This document shows, in pieces, positions 32,490 to 42,890 of a DNA stretch of 42,960 bases. Both the position numbers and the translations under genes were made by a program. The notes below the pieces were generated by a model. That model had not been told where the DNA came from and made no database searches. It saw nothing but the letters and a program-made list of their open reading frames with translations. Location of the stretch: the IMG/VR virus record IMGVR_UViG_3300043410_001330, positions 1-42,960 of that record; one strand, written 5' to 3'. Within the stretch, counting starts at the first letter, position 1. Every line of letters starts with the position of its first letter. This DNA is from a virus.

Positions 32490-35400
32490 ATGGCAATAAT
32501 TAGCGAACTAGGCAAAAATAGTGCTGTAATTACATACCAGTCAACTACAGGTGCCGATGTTTTTGGTACATTTGGACTTATTGACAAGTGGATTCGAAAT
32601 GATACATTACAAGGTACTGCATCGACATCCGGAACTACTGTTTTAGGTGCAAATTCAATGTTCTTAACTCAATTAAGTTCAGGCGACATTATCATGCTTG
32701 GCGGTTACAAAAGAATAGTAGATACAATAGCATCTGATTCTAGCTTCACTGTTACAGTAGCATTTTCACCTGATATTTCAGCCGCTAATCCCGGAACAAT
32801 CAAAGTATTAAATCCAGTGGTTGGTACAGGTACACAAAACACACAACTAGCCGGTACTGCAAGTACATTAGATTTAGCGTATGCTAATAGTAATACTGCA
32901 GGCACCGTGTCAGTTAAAGCGGGCGATGTTACTGTTACTGGTTCATCAACATATTTTACAAGCGAATGTACTAACTCAGTATCAACTTCTGCGGTAACTG
33001 GTACAGTTGCAGTTGATACATCTGGTAATATTACCGGGACAGGTACCTCATTCTTAACAGCAGTACTAGATGCTGATAAATTAAAACCAGGCGATAGTAT
33101 TTTAGTTGGAACAAACAACTATTTCGTTGTCGATACAGTAACAGGAGACCTTACCGCAACAGTACGCGTTCCACCTGCATCTGGAATTGCCGGAGGAGCA
33201 GCGATTGCAAAAGCTACAAATAGTGTGGTCGGACGTACTATAAACATAAATGGTCGTGTTCGTGTAATTACTGGAATAACTAATGACACTACACTAAATG
33301 TAAATGCTGCGTGGGATTTTACTGATACAAATCTTGAATTTAAAATGTATCCACGTGGTACAGTTGCAGTTACAGCAGCTAATACCGGTATAACTGGAAC
33401 TAACACCTGTTTTTCTTGGGACATTCCATCAGGATGTCAAGCATGGGTTGGTGACGAATTAAGAACGTTTACATATTTAGCAGGTGCAACTACTGCTGCG
33501 ACAGCTGGGATTAGCGGGTATCCTATAGGTTATAGTGCAATATCAGCAAACTTTTCAACAACAATGACCGGGTTAACATTTAGACGTGACGACACTGTTG
33601 TAACATATACTCCGTCAGGCGGCAATCTTCTTGCTAACGAAATTCGCGTTGGTGATGATATTATCATTAACGGTAATGAAACAACTATTACTAAAATAAT
33701 TTCGGCTACCCAATTTAAAGTTAGTACCGATTTACCGTACTTTGATGCTAAAACTGTATATAAAAAGAAAAAATTACACGGTTTCACATTAGAAGGTACT
33801 CGTGAAGGAATTACATCAGATACGTCTGTCACTAGGTTAGGTACAACTACGTACATAACTGCTAATGCACTAATTGGAACAAATACAATTACAATTACTG
33901 CGTTAACTGCTAATGTTCATGCTGTTAATAACATTGTTAAAATCCAAGGCGCCGGTGGTCCGCATGCGCTGTTAACAGGTACTGTAATTGTTAATACTAA
34001 TAATACAATTTCCGGAACTAATACAAAATTCTTGTCAGAATTACATGTAGGTGCTGAAATTTTAGTTGGTAATGAGTTTACTTATATTACTGCAATTTCA
34101 AGTGACACTGGTGCAACTGTTGCACCATGGCCAAATGTTGGTTCTGCAAACGCAAATCAAATTAACACTGGTTCGAATTCATTCCCGATTTACAGAACTA
34201 CACCATTATATACATTTATTACGGGAACAAGTTCTAATACGTTTACAATTTATCATCCTTTAAAAAATTCATTGTATATTAACGGTACAGGTGGAACATT
34301 AGGTCCGGCAGTTATGTGTCCAACTACTACTGTTGCAACTAACTTTATTGAATTTGTGTACTCTGCGCCAAACAAAATGATTGAGACATCAATTACTGAT
34401 ATTAACAATAGTTACGATCGTAAATATTTTGGAATAAGGTATTACCCATTTGCAGGAACAACAAATACCCTTATTGGTTCAGATGGGGCATACAACGTAA
34501 CTGTATACGAAAGATGGGTCGCTAGTTGGGCTGGCGCTGGTGGTGTTGGTATTAACTTAGCTCACGGTAGTGACGGTATAACTGGACTCGGATTAAGTCA
34601 AAATACTACAGTAACTGATCAGACATCAATGACATTCCAAACAGGTGGATATTTATATTTGTTTGCTAAACCAAGATACTTCATCGTACAAGGTAAAACA
34701 TTTGGCGGTATTCAAAAACAATGGTTAGGTTGTATTGAATTTGAACGCGCTCAACCAGACGATTTACCATCCGGTTTAGGAACAGCTACCCCTGGATATT
34801 CGTATACCGGAACATTTAGTGGCAACTATTCAATTGCGCCAACAACTAGTCCGTTCCCGTGCTTTGCATATTTTAATTCAAATAGATTCCCAGTAGGAGC
34901 AACTCAAATTCCTACATTCCCAATTAATTATACAACTGCTGCACAAGGTGTTCACGGTAGTATTTTTTCAGTTCCTCGTATTAAGGGTAGTAGAGGTGAT
35001 TTAGTTAATATTAACTCACATATCTATACTGCTGCAACTGTTACAACTGGAAGATGGGGCCATTTATTTGAACTTGGTGGGGCAGGTGCATATACTAATC
35101 CGACAGCATCTGGCGCAGCTTTTGTAAGTGGAACAATAGGTAATACCGCAAACACATTGTTCCAGCCGCATTTAGGACAGATTATTCCTTATGCACCTAA
35201 CGTTTATAATAGCAAACGGTTTATGTTTAGTCCTGTTATGATTTTAGGTCCTGCATGGGATCCCGATATTCGTGGAAGAATGTTCGGTCTTAAAATTATC
35301 CCAAGCAACTTAGGAACATTAATGGACACCGTAAATGTAACTATTGAATCCGATGACTTTTATGATAAGAACGGAACTGCCACTGATCACTGGGTTATTA

Positions 35401-35564
35401 CAGCGCCTGGGGTTACTACTTATACCTTTAGGGTTATTGGAACCGCAACAGCTTCAACATATACCGCTACTAGTGGTATTAGAAGTCTTGAAGATGAAAG
35501 TACAACTTTTAGTTTAACACCTACTACATTTACAAACAACTTTAGATTTGCAATTCCAACTTAG
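32490..35564 (+). CDS. Large virion structural protein (1024 aa)
   Basis: 1024 residues, rich in Thr, Ser, Gly and Asn and poor in charge, typical of a beta-structured virion protein. A recurrent module of about 50 residues, G-T-x-x-V-x-x-x-x-T-x-F-L-x-x-L-x-x-G-D-x-I-x-x-G, occurs around residues 40-75, 170-220 and 500-540. The segment NIVKIQGAGGPHALLTG (about 485-501) has a counterpart in 39390 (VRISGAGAPHTALNG), so the two genes share domains. Position and composition suggest a tail or baseplate-attached protein; the exact role is unknown. It ends at a terminator. Confidence 0.75.
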   Translation: MAIISELGKNSAVITYQSTTGADVFGTFGLIDKWIRNDTLQGTASTSGTTVLGANSMFLTQLSSGDIIMLGGYKRIVDTIASDSSFTVTVAFSPDISAANPGTIKVLNPVVGTGTQNTQLAGTASTLDLAYANSNTAGTVSVKAGDVTVTGSSTYFTSECTNSVSTSAVTGTVAVDTSGNITGTGTSFLTAVLDADKLKPGDSILVGTNNYFVVDTVTGDLTATVRVPPASGIAGGAAIAKATNSVVGRTININGRVRVITGITNDTTLNVNAAWDFTDTNLEFKMYPRGTVAVTAANTGITGTNTCFSWDIPSGCQAWVGDELRTFTYLAGATTAATAGISGYPIGYSAISANFSTTMTGLTFRRDDTVVTYTPSGGNLLANEIRVGDDIIINGNETTITKIISATQFKVSTDLPYFDAKTVYKKKKLHGFTLEGTREGITSDTSVTRLGTTTYITANALIGTNTITITALTANVHAVNNIVKIQGAGGPHALLTGTVIVNTNNTISGTNTKFLSELHVGAEILVGNEFTYITAISSDTGATVAPWPNVGSANANQINTGSNSFPIYRTTPLYTFITGTSSNTFTIYHPLKNSLYINGTGGTLGPAVMCPTTTVATNFIEFVYSAPNKMIETSITDINNSYDRKYFGIRYYPFAGTTNTLIGSDGAYNVTVYERWVASWAGAGGVGINLAHGSDGITGLGLSQNTTVTDQTSMTFQTGGYLYLFAKPRYFIVQGKTFGGIQKQWLGCIEFERAQPDDLPSGLGTATPGYSYTGTFSGNYSIAPTTSPFPCFAYFNSNRFPVGATQIPTFPINYTTAAQGVHGSIFSVPRIKGSRGDLVNINSHIYTAATVTTGRWGHLFELGGAGAYTNPTASGAAFVSGTIGNTANTLFQPHLGQIIPYAPNVYNSKRFMFSPVMILGPAWDPDIRGRMFGLKIIPSNLGTLMDTVNVTIESDDFYDKNGTATDHWVITAPGVTTYTFRVIGTATASTYTATSGIRSLEDESTTFSLTPTTFTNNFRFAIPT

Positions 35565-35587
35565 CGCAAACTAAGTAATAAAATTTT

Positions 35588-35618
35588 AAATAGCTGCCTG
35601 ACCCGCAGCTATTTTTTT
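35588..35618 (+). terminator. Intrinsic terminator
   Basis: AAATAGCTGC at 35588-35597 pairs with GCAGCTATTT at 35605-35614 around CTGACCC, followed by TTTT. It separates two structural transcripts. Confidence 0.9.
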
Positions 35619-35621
35619 AGG

Positions 35622-35627
35622 TAAATA
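35622..35627 (+). promoter_or_regulatory. Late-type promoter box, 5 nt from the start codon
   Basis: GGTAAATA directly after the terminator, then TTAGT and the ATG at 35633, with no Shine-Dalgarno. The same spacing and nearly the same sequence (xTAGTATG) appear at 42880. Confidence 0.55.
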
Positions 35628-35632
35628 TTAGT

Positions 35633-38600
35633 ATGATTATTAACTTCCCTGCTCCAGGTTCTGAAACCGCAACACAGTTAAATACTGTTTTTGAAAACTT
35701 TACTGTACCGTCAAATAGTGGTGCATTATCGTATATTGATACTACCGATATTGAAATTGGTACTCCGATTTACATTACAAATTATAAAGTATCCTTTAAT
35801 GTCGCAGATTGGTATGCTAAAGAATTAAATATTTTATCTAGATCAGTAACAGTGCCTTCCGGCTCACAAACTTTAAATTTTAACAATAAGTCGGCTAGCT
35901 CGTTAATATTACAAGTTGGATATAAAATAAAAATAACCGACTTAGTTTTAAATACTAGCACAATTGTGACTATTTCTGCTGCTACTATATCAGGTATTAC
36001 TATTCCAGTGATACCAGGATTTCCGCTATACGGTAACCGATCTATTAGGATTGTAAACGTTACAACTGAAATATATCCAAAAACTGCGGTATCTCAAAAA
36101 AATGTATCATTGGGGTTAATAATTGCTAATATTATAGCACCTAGAGATAATTTGTTTTTGTCAGAAACTGCGCCATCAGTTCGCGGCATAAAACTACCGA
36201 TTAGTCAATCCTTAATATCTAGCCAAATACCAGTTGTTCCGTCTAGACTTAACACATATTCTAATGTTAATATTAAAGGTGACATATTAGTCAATATTAC
36301 TGATCAGTCAACTAATTTAAAAACTACCTCATCTAATATTATAAACTGGTATGCAACAGAAGAGCCTATACTAAAAATTACCACAACATTGCCATCAACT
36401 AAAATACTGTATTTTTCTCAACAGTCATATATTCCGTTTTTTAAAGGCAGTACAGTACGAGTATCAGCAACACATGGGTTTATTGGGACATTTACTGTAT
36501 TAGACTGTTCACTGACATCAGTAACTTTGGATAACTGCGCAATCTTTGGTACTGTTGGAACAACTGTTGATAACATAACAACTACTGTGCGTAAGGTTAG
36601 AGATCAAGTTGAATTACCAGCACTACCATTACGTAATTTACTTTATAGTTTAGTTAAATCCACTAGTAGTTTTATTGGAAGTACGCCCGTTGTTACACAA
36701 TTTGAACCTGCAGTAATTAATCAATCACTATCTGTAAGAGAAGTTTCCCCGATAATAGTAAGTGCAAAACTAAGCACATACGATAACGTTGGTCTTACCG
36801 AAGGCGCAGCAGTTACTATTAATAGTATTGTTGAAAACATTTTACCAATTACCGGAATGTTAAGTAATGCATCATCCAATGTAGTTAATTGGTATACTAA
36901 TGAATTGAATATTCTTACTACTACATATACCAATCCTTCAACAGTGACATTGTTCTTTAATAAACCGACCACAATTGGATCGGATATTGTATTATCAAAT
37001 TCACAAAGATCGTATATTAGTAAAATTACAGTAATATCATCAACTTTAAATAGTGTAACTATTGCAAGACCGGCATTTGATATTAATTTTACCGGATTCT
37101 TTACTGGATTCTTTATCTATGTATCTTCAACATTAAATTTCACTTCCACATCATCTATTCTGTATAATAGTGGCGGATTTGTTAAATTAAATGCACCAGG
37201 GTACTCAACAGTTGTACCTATAATTAGCGGAAATAACTCATCGATCACGGTTGAAGTCCCATTACAATCACTAACCATGAGTTATACTAGTTTTGAAAAT
37301 GCAAGTTTATCAGTATATCCAAGTGTAATGGCGTCATCAATGTCGCATACTAGAGAAAAAATATTCTTAGTTTCCTCTAGAATCGCGGATACGAGCAATG
37401 CAGCATCGTTGGATAGAATTGCGTCAGCTGATATCGTACCTAAAATAAAATCAGTAAACTTAATTGAACCGTTTTATAATGTTCCTAACTTTGTTGAAAA
37501 TGTAATAGTATCAACTGGGTCAGTTGACACTGTAATACCAATTACGTTTAGTATACAGGCATACACTAATAACGTGGTACAATGGTACGAACAAGACCTT
37601 AATATCTTAAAGCAAACCGCAATTACACAAACCACATTAATACTATATTTTAATAATTCGATTGGGGTTGTCGCGGGTTCAACTATTCGTGTAATAGAAT
37701 ATACCTCTAAACTATATAGATTGTTAACCGTTATTTCTGCAAATTCGTATAGTGCAACTGTTGCGTATGATTCATCTCTTATAATTAATAATTTATATGT
37801 ATATGTCAAAACTACCCAATCGTTTACACAAAAATCGTTTATTCCATATATTATTACAGGTATTGTATCATTAAAATTACCAAATAGTACAATAGTGATT
37901 AATACAAGTATTATCAACAGTACATCATCATCGATTGAGTTTGTTAAAACATCAGTAATAAATACTGCCGGGGCAACTATATCTGATGCTAATCCATCAT
38001 ACTATCCTCAAATTAAAGTTGCTACAACACAACTACCTTTAACCCCAAGAGAGAACTTATATTATGCGGTGGTATTGCCATATTATAGAACAGCACAAAC
38101 TGTAAAACCGGCAACAGAAGAACCAAGAACATTTAGTAATTTTGGAAAAATATCTGCATTTAAAACAGATCAGTATCAAGGCTTTATTGTTCCTAAGAAT
38201 GATAAAGTTCAAACTGTTAAATTTACTGCATCTGCAACTAGTGTATCAGTCGGCGACGTTACGTCATTACCTAAATTTTCAACAGTACCAACTGCAATAA
38301 CTGCATCTGCAGTAGGACAAACAGTTTACAACGTACCAACTTGGTATGGGTTTGAATTAAACATATTGCAACGACAGTCTACCGTAAGTTCAACAACACG
38401 ATTGGTCTTTAATAACGCCAGCAGTTATAATTACTTATTTTCGGTCGGCGACACTGTAAAACTATACAGATTAAATTATTACGTGTATGTTGAAATCCTA
38501 AGCGCAACACTAACGACTATTACGTTTATAACTCCAAACGGATTTCCTAATGACACATCAGGTTTGACTATTCAAAATTATTCGTCAACGATATATCCAA

Positions 38601-39088
38601 AAGATGTAACATACGCAGAGATGGCACCACTTGGTATGCCGCGTGATGTACAGATACCTCGTCAAAACTTAATATCTGCTGAATACATAAAACCAAATCA
38701 AAGAGGTTCTACTGATTTTAATATTGATAGAACCGAAAGTGCGGTAATTACGAGTGGGTTACTTGGCAAATTTAAAGTTGATATAATTGCGGTCGAACCT
38801 ATTAACAAGGCCAACACCCTTAATAAACCATTATTTACAGTAGTTAATATTGCTGCTAAGATTAATGTTGGTAAAGTTACCCAATTTGCTAAAATTGCAG
38901 GAGACGCAGTTTCAGTTTCTAACAGTAAGGGTGTTATAATTAAAAACGATAAACTAACATCGATTGATCAGATTATATCCAGCGAAGGTATAATTAAACA
39001 ATTTAAAGTAGATCGTATTGCGGGGATAACATCAGAACCAGCAAAAATTATAGTAACACCATTATCTCCGATACAGTTTTGGAATTAG
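35633..39088 (+). CDS. Large structural protein with five WY-x-x-ELNIL repeats
   Basis: 1151 residues. Five related modules begin with a helix N-V-x-x-WY-x-x-E-L-N-I-L (Trp at about residues 60, 239, 420, 651 and 904) followed by a strand of the type T-x-x-L-x-F-N-N. Each module also has a later phrase P-R-x-N-L (APRDNLFLSE, PLRNLLYSL, TPRENLYYAV, PRQNLISAEY). Modules are about 180-250 residues long. No enzymatic motif is seen. The repeated beta-modular organisation suggests a long fibre or a baseplate decoration. The start has no ribosome site. Confidence 0.75.
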   Translation: MIINFPAPGSETATQLNTVFENFTVPSNSGALSYIDTTDIEIGTPIYITNYKVSFNVADWYAKELNILSRSVTVPSGSQTLNFNNKSASSLILQVGYKIKITDLVLNTSTIVTISAATISGITIPVIPGFPLYGNRSIRIVNVTTEIYPKTAVSQKNVSLGLIIANIIAPRDNLFLSETAPSVRGIKLPISQSLISSQIPVVPSRLNTYSNVNIKGDILVNITDQSTNLKTTSSNIINWYATEEPILKITTTLPSTKILYFSQQSYIPFFKGSTVRVSATHGFIGTFTVLDCSLTSVTLDNCAIFGTVGTTVDNITTTVRKVRDQVELPALPLRNLLYSLVKSTSSFIGSTPVVTQFEPAVINQSLSVREVSPIIVSAKLSTYDNVGLTEGAAVTINSIVENILPITGMLSNASSNVVNWYTNELNILTTTYTNPSTVTLFFNKPTTIGSDIVLSNSQRSYISKITVISSTLNSVTIARPAFDINFTGFFTGFFIYVSSTLNFTSTSSILYNSGGFVKLNAPGYSTVVPIISGNNSSITVEVPLQSLTMSYTSFENASLSVYPSVMASSMSHTREKIFLVSSRIADTSNAASLDRIASADIVPKIKSVNLIEPFYNVPNFVENVIVSTGSVDTVIPITFSIQAYTNNVVQWYEQDLNILKQTAITQTTLILYFNNSIGVVAGSTIRVIEYTSKLYRLLTVISANSYSATVAYDSSLIINNLYVYVKTTQSFTQKSFIPYIITGIVSLKLPNSTIVINTSIINSTSSSIEFVKTSVINTAGATISDANPSYYPQIKVATTQLPLTPRENLYYAVVLPYYRTAQTVKPATEEPRTFSNFGKISAFKTDQYQGFIVPKNDKVQTVKFTASATSVSVGDVTSLPKFSTVPTAITASAVGQTVYNVPTWYGFELNILQRQSTVSSTTRLVFNNASSYNYLFSVGDTVKLYRLNYYVYVEILSATLTTITFITPNGFPNDTSGLTIQNYSSTIYPKDVTYAEMAPLGMPRDVQIPRQNLISAEYIKPNQRGSTDFNIDRTESAVITSGLLGKFKVDIIAVEPINKANTLNKPLFTVVNIAAKINVGKVTQFAKIAGDAVSVSNSKGVIIKNDKLTSIDQIISSEGIIKQFKVDRIAGITSEPAKIIVTPLSPIQFWN

Positions 39089-39089
39089 C

Positions 39090-39095
39090 TAAATA
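39090..39095 (+). promoter_or_regulatory. Late-type promoter box (CTAAATA)
   Basis: TTAGCTAAATATAA, overlapping the stop codon of the preceding gene and 30 nt before the ATG at 39126. A CGAGGA ribosome site lies between. Confidence 0.55.
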
Positions 39096-39125
39096 TAATA
39101 TAAACATTAACACGAGGACAACACT

Positions 39126-39377
39126 ATGTTTGACGATTTAAATTCGGCATTCCCAGATCATGACTACTTTTATGAAGTATCTGGTCTTACATTGAATGAA
39201 GCAATGGAATACTGCGCACGACTTTCAGCAGGTAACCCGCATATTTTTAACTTCAACGGCAAAGTTATATTTGCTTCACAACAACCGGTGTCAACGACTG
39301 ATATTTCATGGTTAACAGAAGTACCAGGTTCACCAACTATTTTAGCAGAAGATGTTTCTGCTACACCATCTGAATAA
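39126..39377 (+). CDS. Small structural-region protein (83 aa)
   Basis: 83 residues, acidic. MFDDLNSAFPDHDYFYEVSGLTLNEAMEYCARLS is followed by HIFNFNGKVIFASQQPVS and an acidic Ser/Thr tail. The small alpha/beta pattern with a GLTLNEAMEYC helix may be a chaperone or connector for the large protein that follows 12 nt later. No family is recognised. Confidence 0.6.
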   Translation: MFDDLNSAFPDHDYFYEVSGLTLNEAMEYCARLSAGNPHIFNFNGKVIFASQQPVSTTDISWLTEVPGSPTILAEDVSATPSE

Positions 39378-39389
39378 TAGGAGAGGCTG

Positions 39390-42300
39390 ATGGCAAAACG
39401 AATAGTCTTAGAATCATATTCATTTGACAAAGTTAACAAAATTGTTACAATTAACAATAGATATCTGCGTAGAGAACAACTGATATTAATCACAAATATT
39501 GATAAAAATACCGTAATTTATAATTTTGCAGATACCACATTTTCAATTGATACTTGGGAAACCTCAGTAACACCAAATGCAGAATATACAAAAATTACAT
39601 TAAAAAACACTGGAAACCCACTAGCGTTTGATAATATGAGTAATACAGATAAACTATCCATTTTAGTTGAAGAAACTAATGAATCGTTTCAACCTGATGA
39701 AGCAAGAATGGACCCAGTTGGTAAACTCAGAGTGAGTACTCCACAGTCATTAATCGACACTGACTTTGAATACGGTCCACAACCTACAAAATGGGAAACG
39801 GTTGGATTAGTAAATAATCGTCCATCAGCATATTACGACCCTACTGTCTTTTTTCAAGCAGGTATTAGTAATATTACTGCAACTAACGCTAGCAGAACTG
39901 TAACCGTTTCATTACCATCATCAGCGGTATATTCTGCATCGTGTACACCGGCGGTTGGTTCAAACTCACTAGCTGTTACATCAACTGCTGGTTTGCAAGT
40001 AGGTATGTATTTAATAGCTGCATCATCAGGCCTTCCACTTGGCGCTATGGTTACTAGTATTACTTCTACAACTGCATTTACAGTAAACTATGTAGCAAAC
40101 ACTACAACTGCGGCAACTATGAACTTTGCGTTAGTAAGTCCAATTGCACCAATATATATTCAAGACACAACAGTGCCAATGTTAAACGGTTGGACAATAC
40201 CAACATCAGTAACTTATGTTGCAGCAACCACCTCATCGTTTACATACACAGCTCGTGAAAACTTTACAGGTACTACAGGTAACGTTAACGACACTAGCAA
40301 AACATATATATACCCTGGATATTTCTTCAGTGGTGCAGGTATTCCGGTTTCCACTGCGGCTACTGTAACTAATTCATTTACAAACTCAGGTACTATTGTA
40401 TCAGTTACTACATTAACTGCACACGGATTAAGTATTGGACAAGGAATTTATGTTACAAATTTAACGGCTACCACTAACCCTCCAAATGGTGCATGGATTG
40501 TTAAAACAACTCCTACTGCAAACACATTCACATACGAAGTAATCAATGCTCCAACTGGTACTATAGTTGCAGGGTGGGTAAGTGCAGCACAGTCAACTGC
40601 ATTAACACTTAATGTAACTTCAGTATCTGGTGGTACTATTGTTTCTATTGGTGGGCCAGTAACCGCAGGTACAAATTACAACGTTGGAGACATTGTTCCA
40701 ATTAGTACAGGTACTGGCGGATTGGCTAAAATCTTGTCAATTACTGGTGGCGGTGTAGTTAATCAGGTTGGTATTTTACATGCCGGGACCGCTTCTTACA
40801 CAACTGGCACACTAGCAACTACTGCGGCAACTTATGCGTGTAATGTATTATTCCCTAGATCATGGGGAACAGCAGTGCATCGTGCTTTTGACGGTGGGGT
40901 TTCATTCTCAGCTGGTTTACCGTATCATGGTAATCAAACAATTCGCCAAACACGTCGTTACTTTAGATATCAATCTGGTAAAGGTATTCAATTTAATACA
41001 GGCACAAATATGTGTTCACCTTTCCAACTTGATAGTATTGTAGTTTCTGGTACTAACTTAGTAACAGTAACTACTAAGTACTCACATAATTTGTACATGA
41101 ATAATTCCGCTACGGCAAATGGTCCAACTGTTAGAATCTCAGGCGCTGGTGCACCGCATACCGCATTAAATGGTGACTGGGTAGTGACAGGTGTCACTAG
41201 CGATACAACATTTACATTTTCAGTAAGTTCATTTTCCAACGGGCAAGTTGTTAATGCCGCTGGTGGCTCATTAACTGTTCAACCATATAAATGGTACGGT
41301 GCTAGTACACGTATCGGAATGTTTGATCAACAAAATGGTTTCTTCTTTCAATACGACGGCGCTAACGTGTCAGTTAATCGCAGATCTAGTACATATCAGT
41401 TACCTGGTGCAATTAGTAACTTATGCTGCGGTTCAGCTACTGTAACAGGTGTTGGTTCAAGATGGAATGTTGATTTAGTGCCGTATGATTTTATTGTTAT
41501 TCGCGGTCAAAGCTATATGGTACTTAGTATCGAATCAGCAACATCAATGACAATATGCCCAGAGTACAAAGGAACTGCAATTCTTGCTCCAACATTGGCT
41601 GTTATTAGTAAAACGGTTGACTATAAAGTAAATCAAGCATCTTGGAATATTGATAAATGCGATGGTACTGGTGCAAGTGGGTTCAATCTTGATATTTCAA
41701 AAATGCAAATGTGGATGATGGATTATTCATGGTATGGGGCAGGTGCTATTAGATTTGGTTTTAAAAATCAAAGAGGTGAAATTATGTATGTTCACCGTAT
41801 GGCACACGGTAACCAACAAACTGAAGCATTTATGCGTAGTGGTAACTTACCGGCACGATATGAAGTTAATACATTTTGGCCTGTTACTAAATTAGTTCCA
41901 ATGGCTGCTAGTCCAAGTACGTTTACATTAGCAAATAACGGAGCATCGTTTACTGTTAGTGATGCAACTGGTTTCCCTCCAGCCGGTTATGTTACCTTTA
42001 GTGGACATACTACTGCATCACCTCTTGCAGGTGCGATGCCTACGATCGAATATGTTAAATATACATCATTAACTGGTAACGTGTTTAGTGGTCTTACACG
42101 AGGATGTACGGTAGGGTCAAATCCAATTATCGGTCCAGGCGGGTTAACAGCAGCTGGCGGTAGTGCTGCAACTACATATGATTTTACTAACGCACCATGT
42201 GCGGTTTCATTATGGGCGCCGCAATCTTCTACTACATTAAGTCACTGGGGTTCTGCAGTTGTAATGGATGGTAGATTTGACGACGATAAAGCGTTTATAT

Positions 42301-42833
42301 TTAACTATGGTAATTCTGCATCTGCAACGTATGCAACTTCGGGTACTAGATATCCGGTGTTTAGTATCAGATTGGCACCTAGTGTTGATGCTGGCTTAAC
42401 TGGTTTATTAGGTGCTAGAGAGATTATTAATAGAATGCAATTAACACCAGTATCTTGCGGTGTGTTTTCAACTAGTGCCGCTGCGGTTAGAGTTGAATTG
42501 TTCTTAAACTCTAGAGTTAATACCGGTACGTTTGTACCAGTCGGTGGTTCAAGTTTAGCACAATATGCAACTCATGGTACTTCTGGGGTATTATCAGGTG
42601 GTGAATGTATATTTACGTTCTTTGCACCTGCTGGTAGTGTTAGTTCTCAAGATTTATCTAAAGTACGTGACTTAGGTACAAGTATTTTAGGTGGCGGAAA
42701 TACATTAGCATATCCAACGACTCCGTTAAACATATACCCAGACGGTCCAGACGTATTAACATTATGTGTTACACCATTAGCGGCTAATGCCGTTGTAGCT
42801 GCTCGTATTAACTGGTCCGAGGCCCAAGCTTAG
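39390..42833 (+). CDS. Large virion structural protein with QSLIDTDFEYG motif
   Basis: 1147 residues. The N-terminal 110 residues form a repeat-free beta domain. QSLIDTDFEYGPQPTKWE at about 116-133 is a phrase that I recall from virion proteins of T4-like cyanophages and related marine myoviruses. The rest is Thr/Ser/Gly-rich, with Ig-like modules containing H-G-L-x-x-G-x-x-I/V (around residues 350 and 570) and CGSATVTGVGSRWNVDL, which resembles modules in the 32490 protein. AGGAGAG supports the start. It is probably a tail or baseplate-associated protein. Confidence 0.8.
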   Translation: MAKRIVLESYSFDKVNKIVTINNRYLRREQLILITNIDKNTVIYNFADTTFSIDTWETSVTPNAEYTKITLKNTGNPLAFDNMSNTDKLSILVEETNESFQPDEARMDPVGKLRVSTPQSLIDTDFEYGPQPTKWETVGLVNNRPSAYYDPTVFFQAGISNITATNASRTVTVSLPSSAVYSASCTPAVGSNSLAVTSTAGLQVGMYLIAASSGLPLGAMVTSITSTTAFTVNYVANTTTAATMNFALVSPIAPIYIQDTTVPMLNGWTIPTSVTYVAATTSSFTYTARENFTGTTGNVNDTSKTYIYPGYFFSGAGIPVSTAATVTNSFTNSGTIVSVTTLTAHGLSIGQGIYVTNLTATTNPPNGAWIVKTTPTANTFTYEVINAPTGTIVAGWVSAAQSTALTLNVTSVSGGTIVSIGGPVTAGTNYNVGDIVPISTGTGGLAKILSITGGGVVNQVGILHAGTASYTTGTLATTAATYACNVLFPRSWGTAVHRAFDGGVSFSAGLPYHGNQTIRQTRRYFRYQSGKGIQFNTGTNMCSPFQLDSIVVSGTNLVTVTTKYSHNLYMNNSATANGPTVRISGAGAPHTALNGDWVVTGVTSDTTFTFSVSSFSNGQVVNAAGGSLTVQPYKWYGASTRIGMFDQQNGFFFQYDGANVSVNRRSSTYQLPGAISNLCCGSATVTGVGSRWNVDLVPYDFIVIRGQSYMVLSIESATSMTICPEYKGTAILAPTLAVISKTVDYKVNQASWNIDKCDGTGASGFNLDISKMQMWMMDYSWYGAGAIRFGFKNQRGEIMYVHRMAHGNQQTEAFMRSGNLPARYEVNTFWPVTKLVPMAASPSTFTLANNGASFTVSDATGFPPAGYVTFSGHTTASPLAGAMPTIEYVKYTSLTGNVFSGLTRGCTVGSNPIIGPGGLTAAGGSAATTYDFTNAPCAVSLWAPQSSTTLSHWGSAVVMDGRFDDDKAFIFNYGNSASATYATSGTRYPVFSIRLAPSVDAGLTGLLGAREIINRMQLTPVSCGVFSTSAAAVRVELFLNSRVNTGTFVPVGGSSLAQYATHGTSGVLSGGECIFTFFAPAGSVSSQDLSKVRDLGTSILGGGNTLAYPTTPLNIYPDGPDVLTLCVTPLAANAVVAARINWSEAQA

Positions 42834-42840
42834 TCCATTG

Positions 42841-42870
42841 AAATCCCCAGTTCGCTGGGGATTTTCTTTT
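42841..42870 (+). terminator. Intrinsic terminator (TTCG loop)
   Basis: AAATCCCCAG at 42841-42850 and CTGGGGATTT at 42855-42864 pair around TTCG and are followed by TCTTTT. It ends the last complete structural transcript. Confidence 0.9.
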
Positions 42871-42879
42871 GTATTATCC

Positions 42880-42885
42880 TAAATA
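42880..42885 (+). promoter_or_regulatory. Late-type promoter box, 5 nt from the start codon
   Basis: CCTAAATA followed by CTAGT and the ATG at 42891, without a Shine-Dalgarno. Confidence 0.55.
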
Positions 42886-42890
42886 CTAGT

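Noticed and set aside
34165-34185. GGTTCGAATTC resembling a tRNA T-arm
   Set aside because: It lies inside the structural gene at 32490, with no acceptor stem or anticodon arm around it. No tRNA was found in the window.
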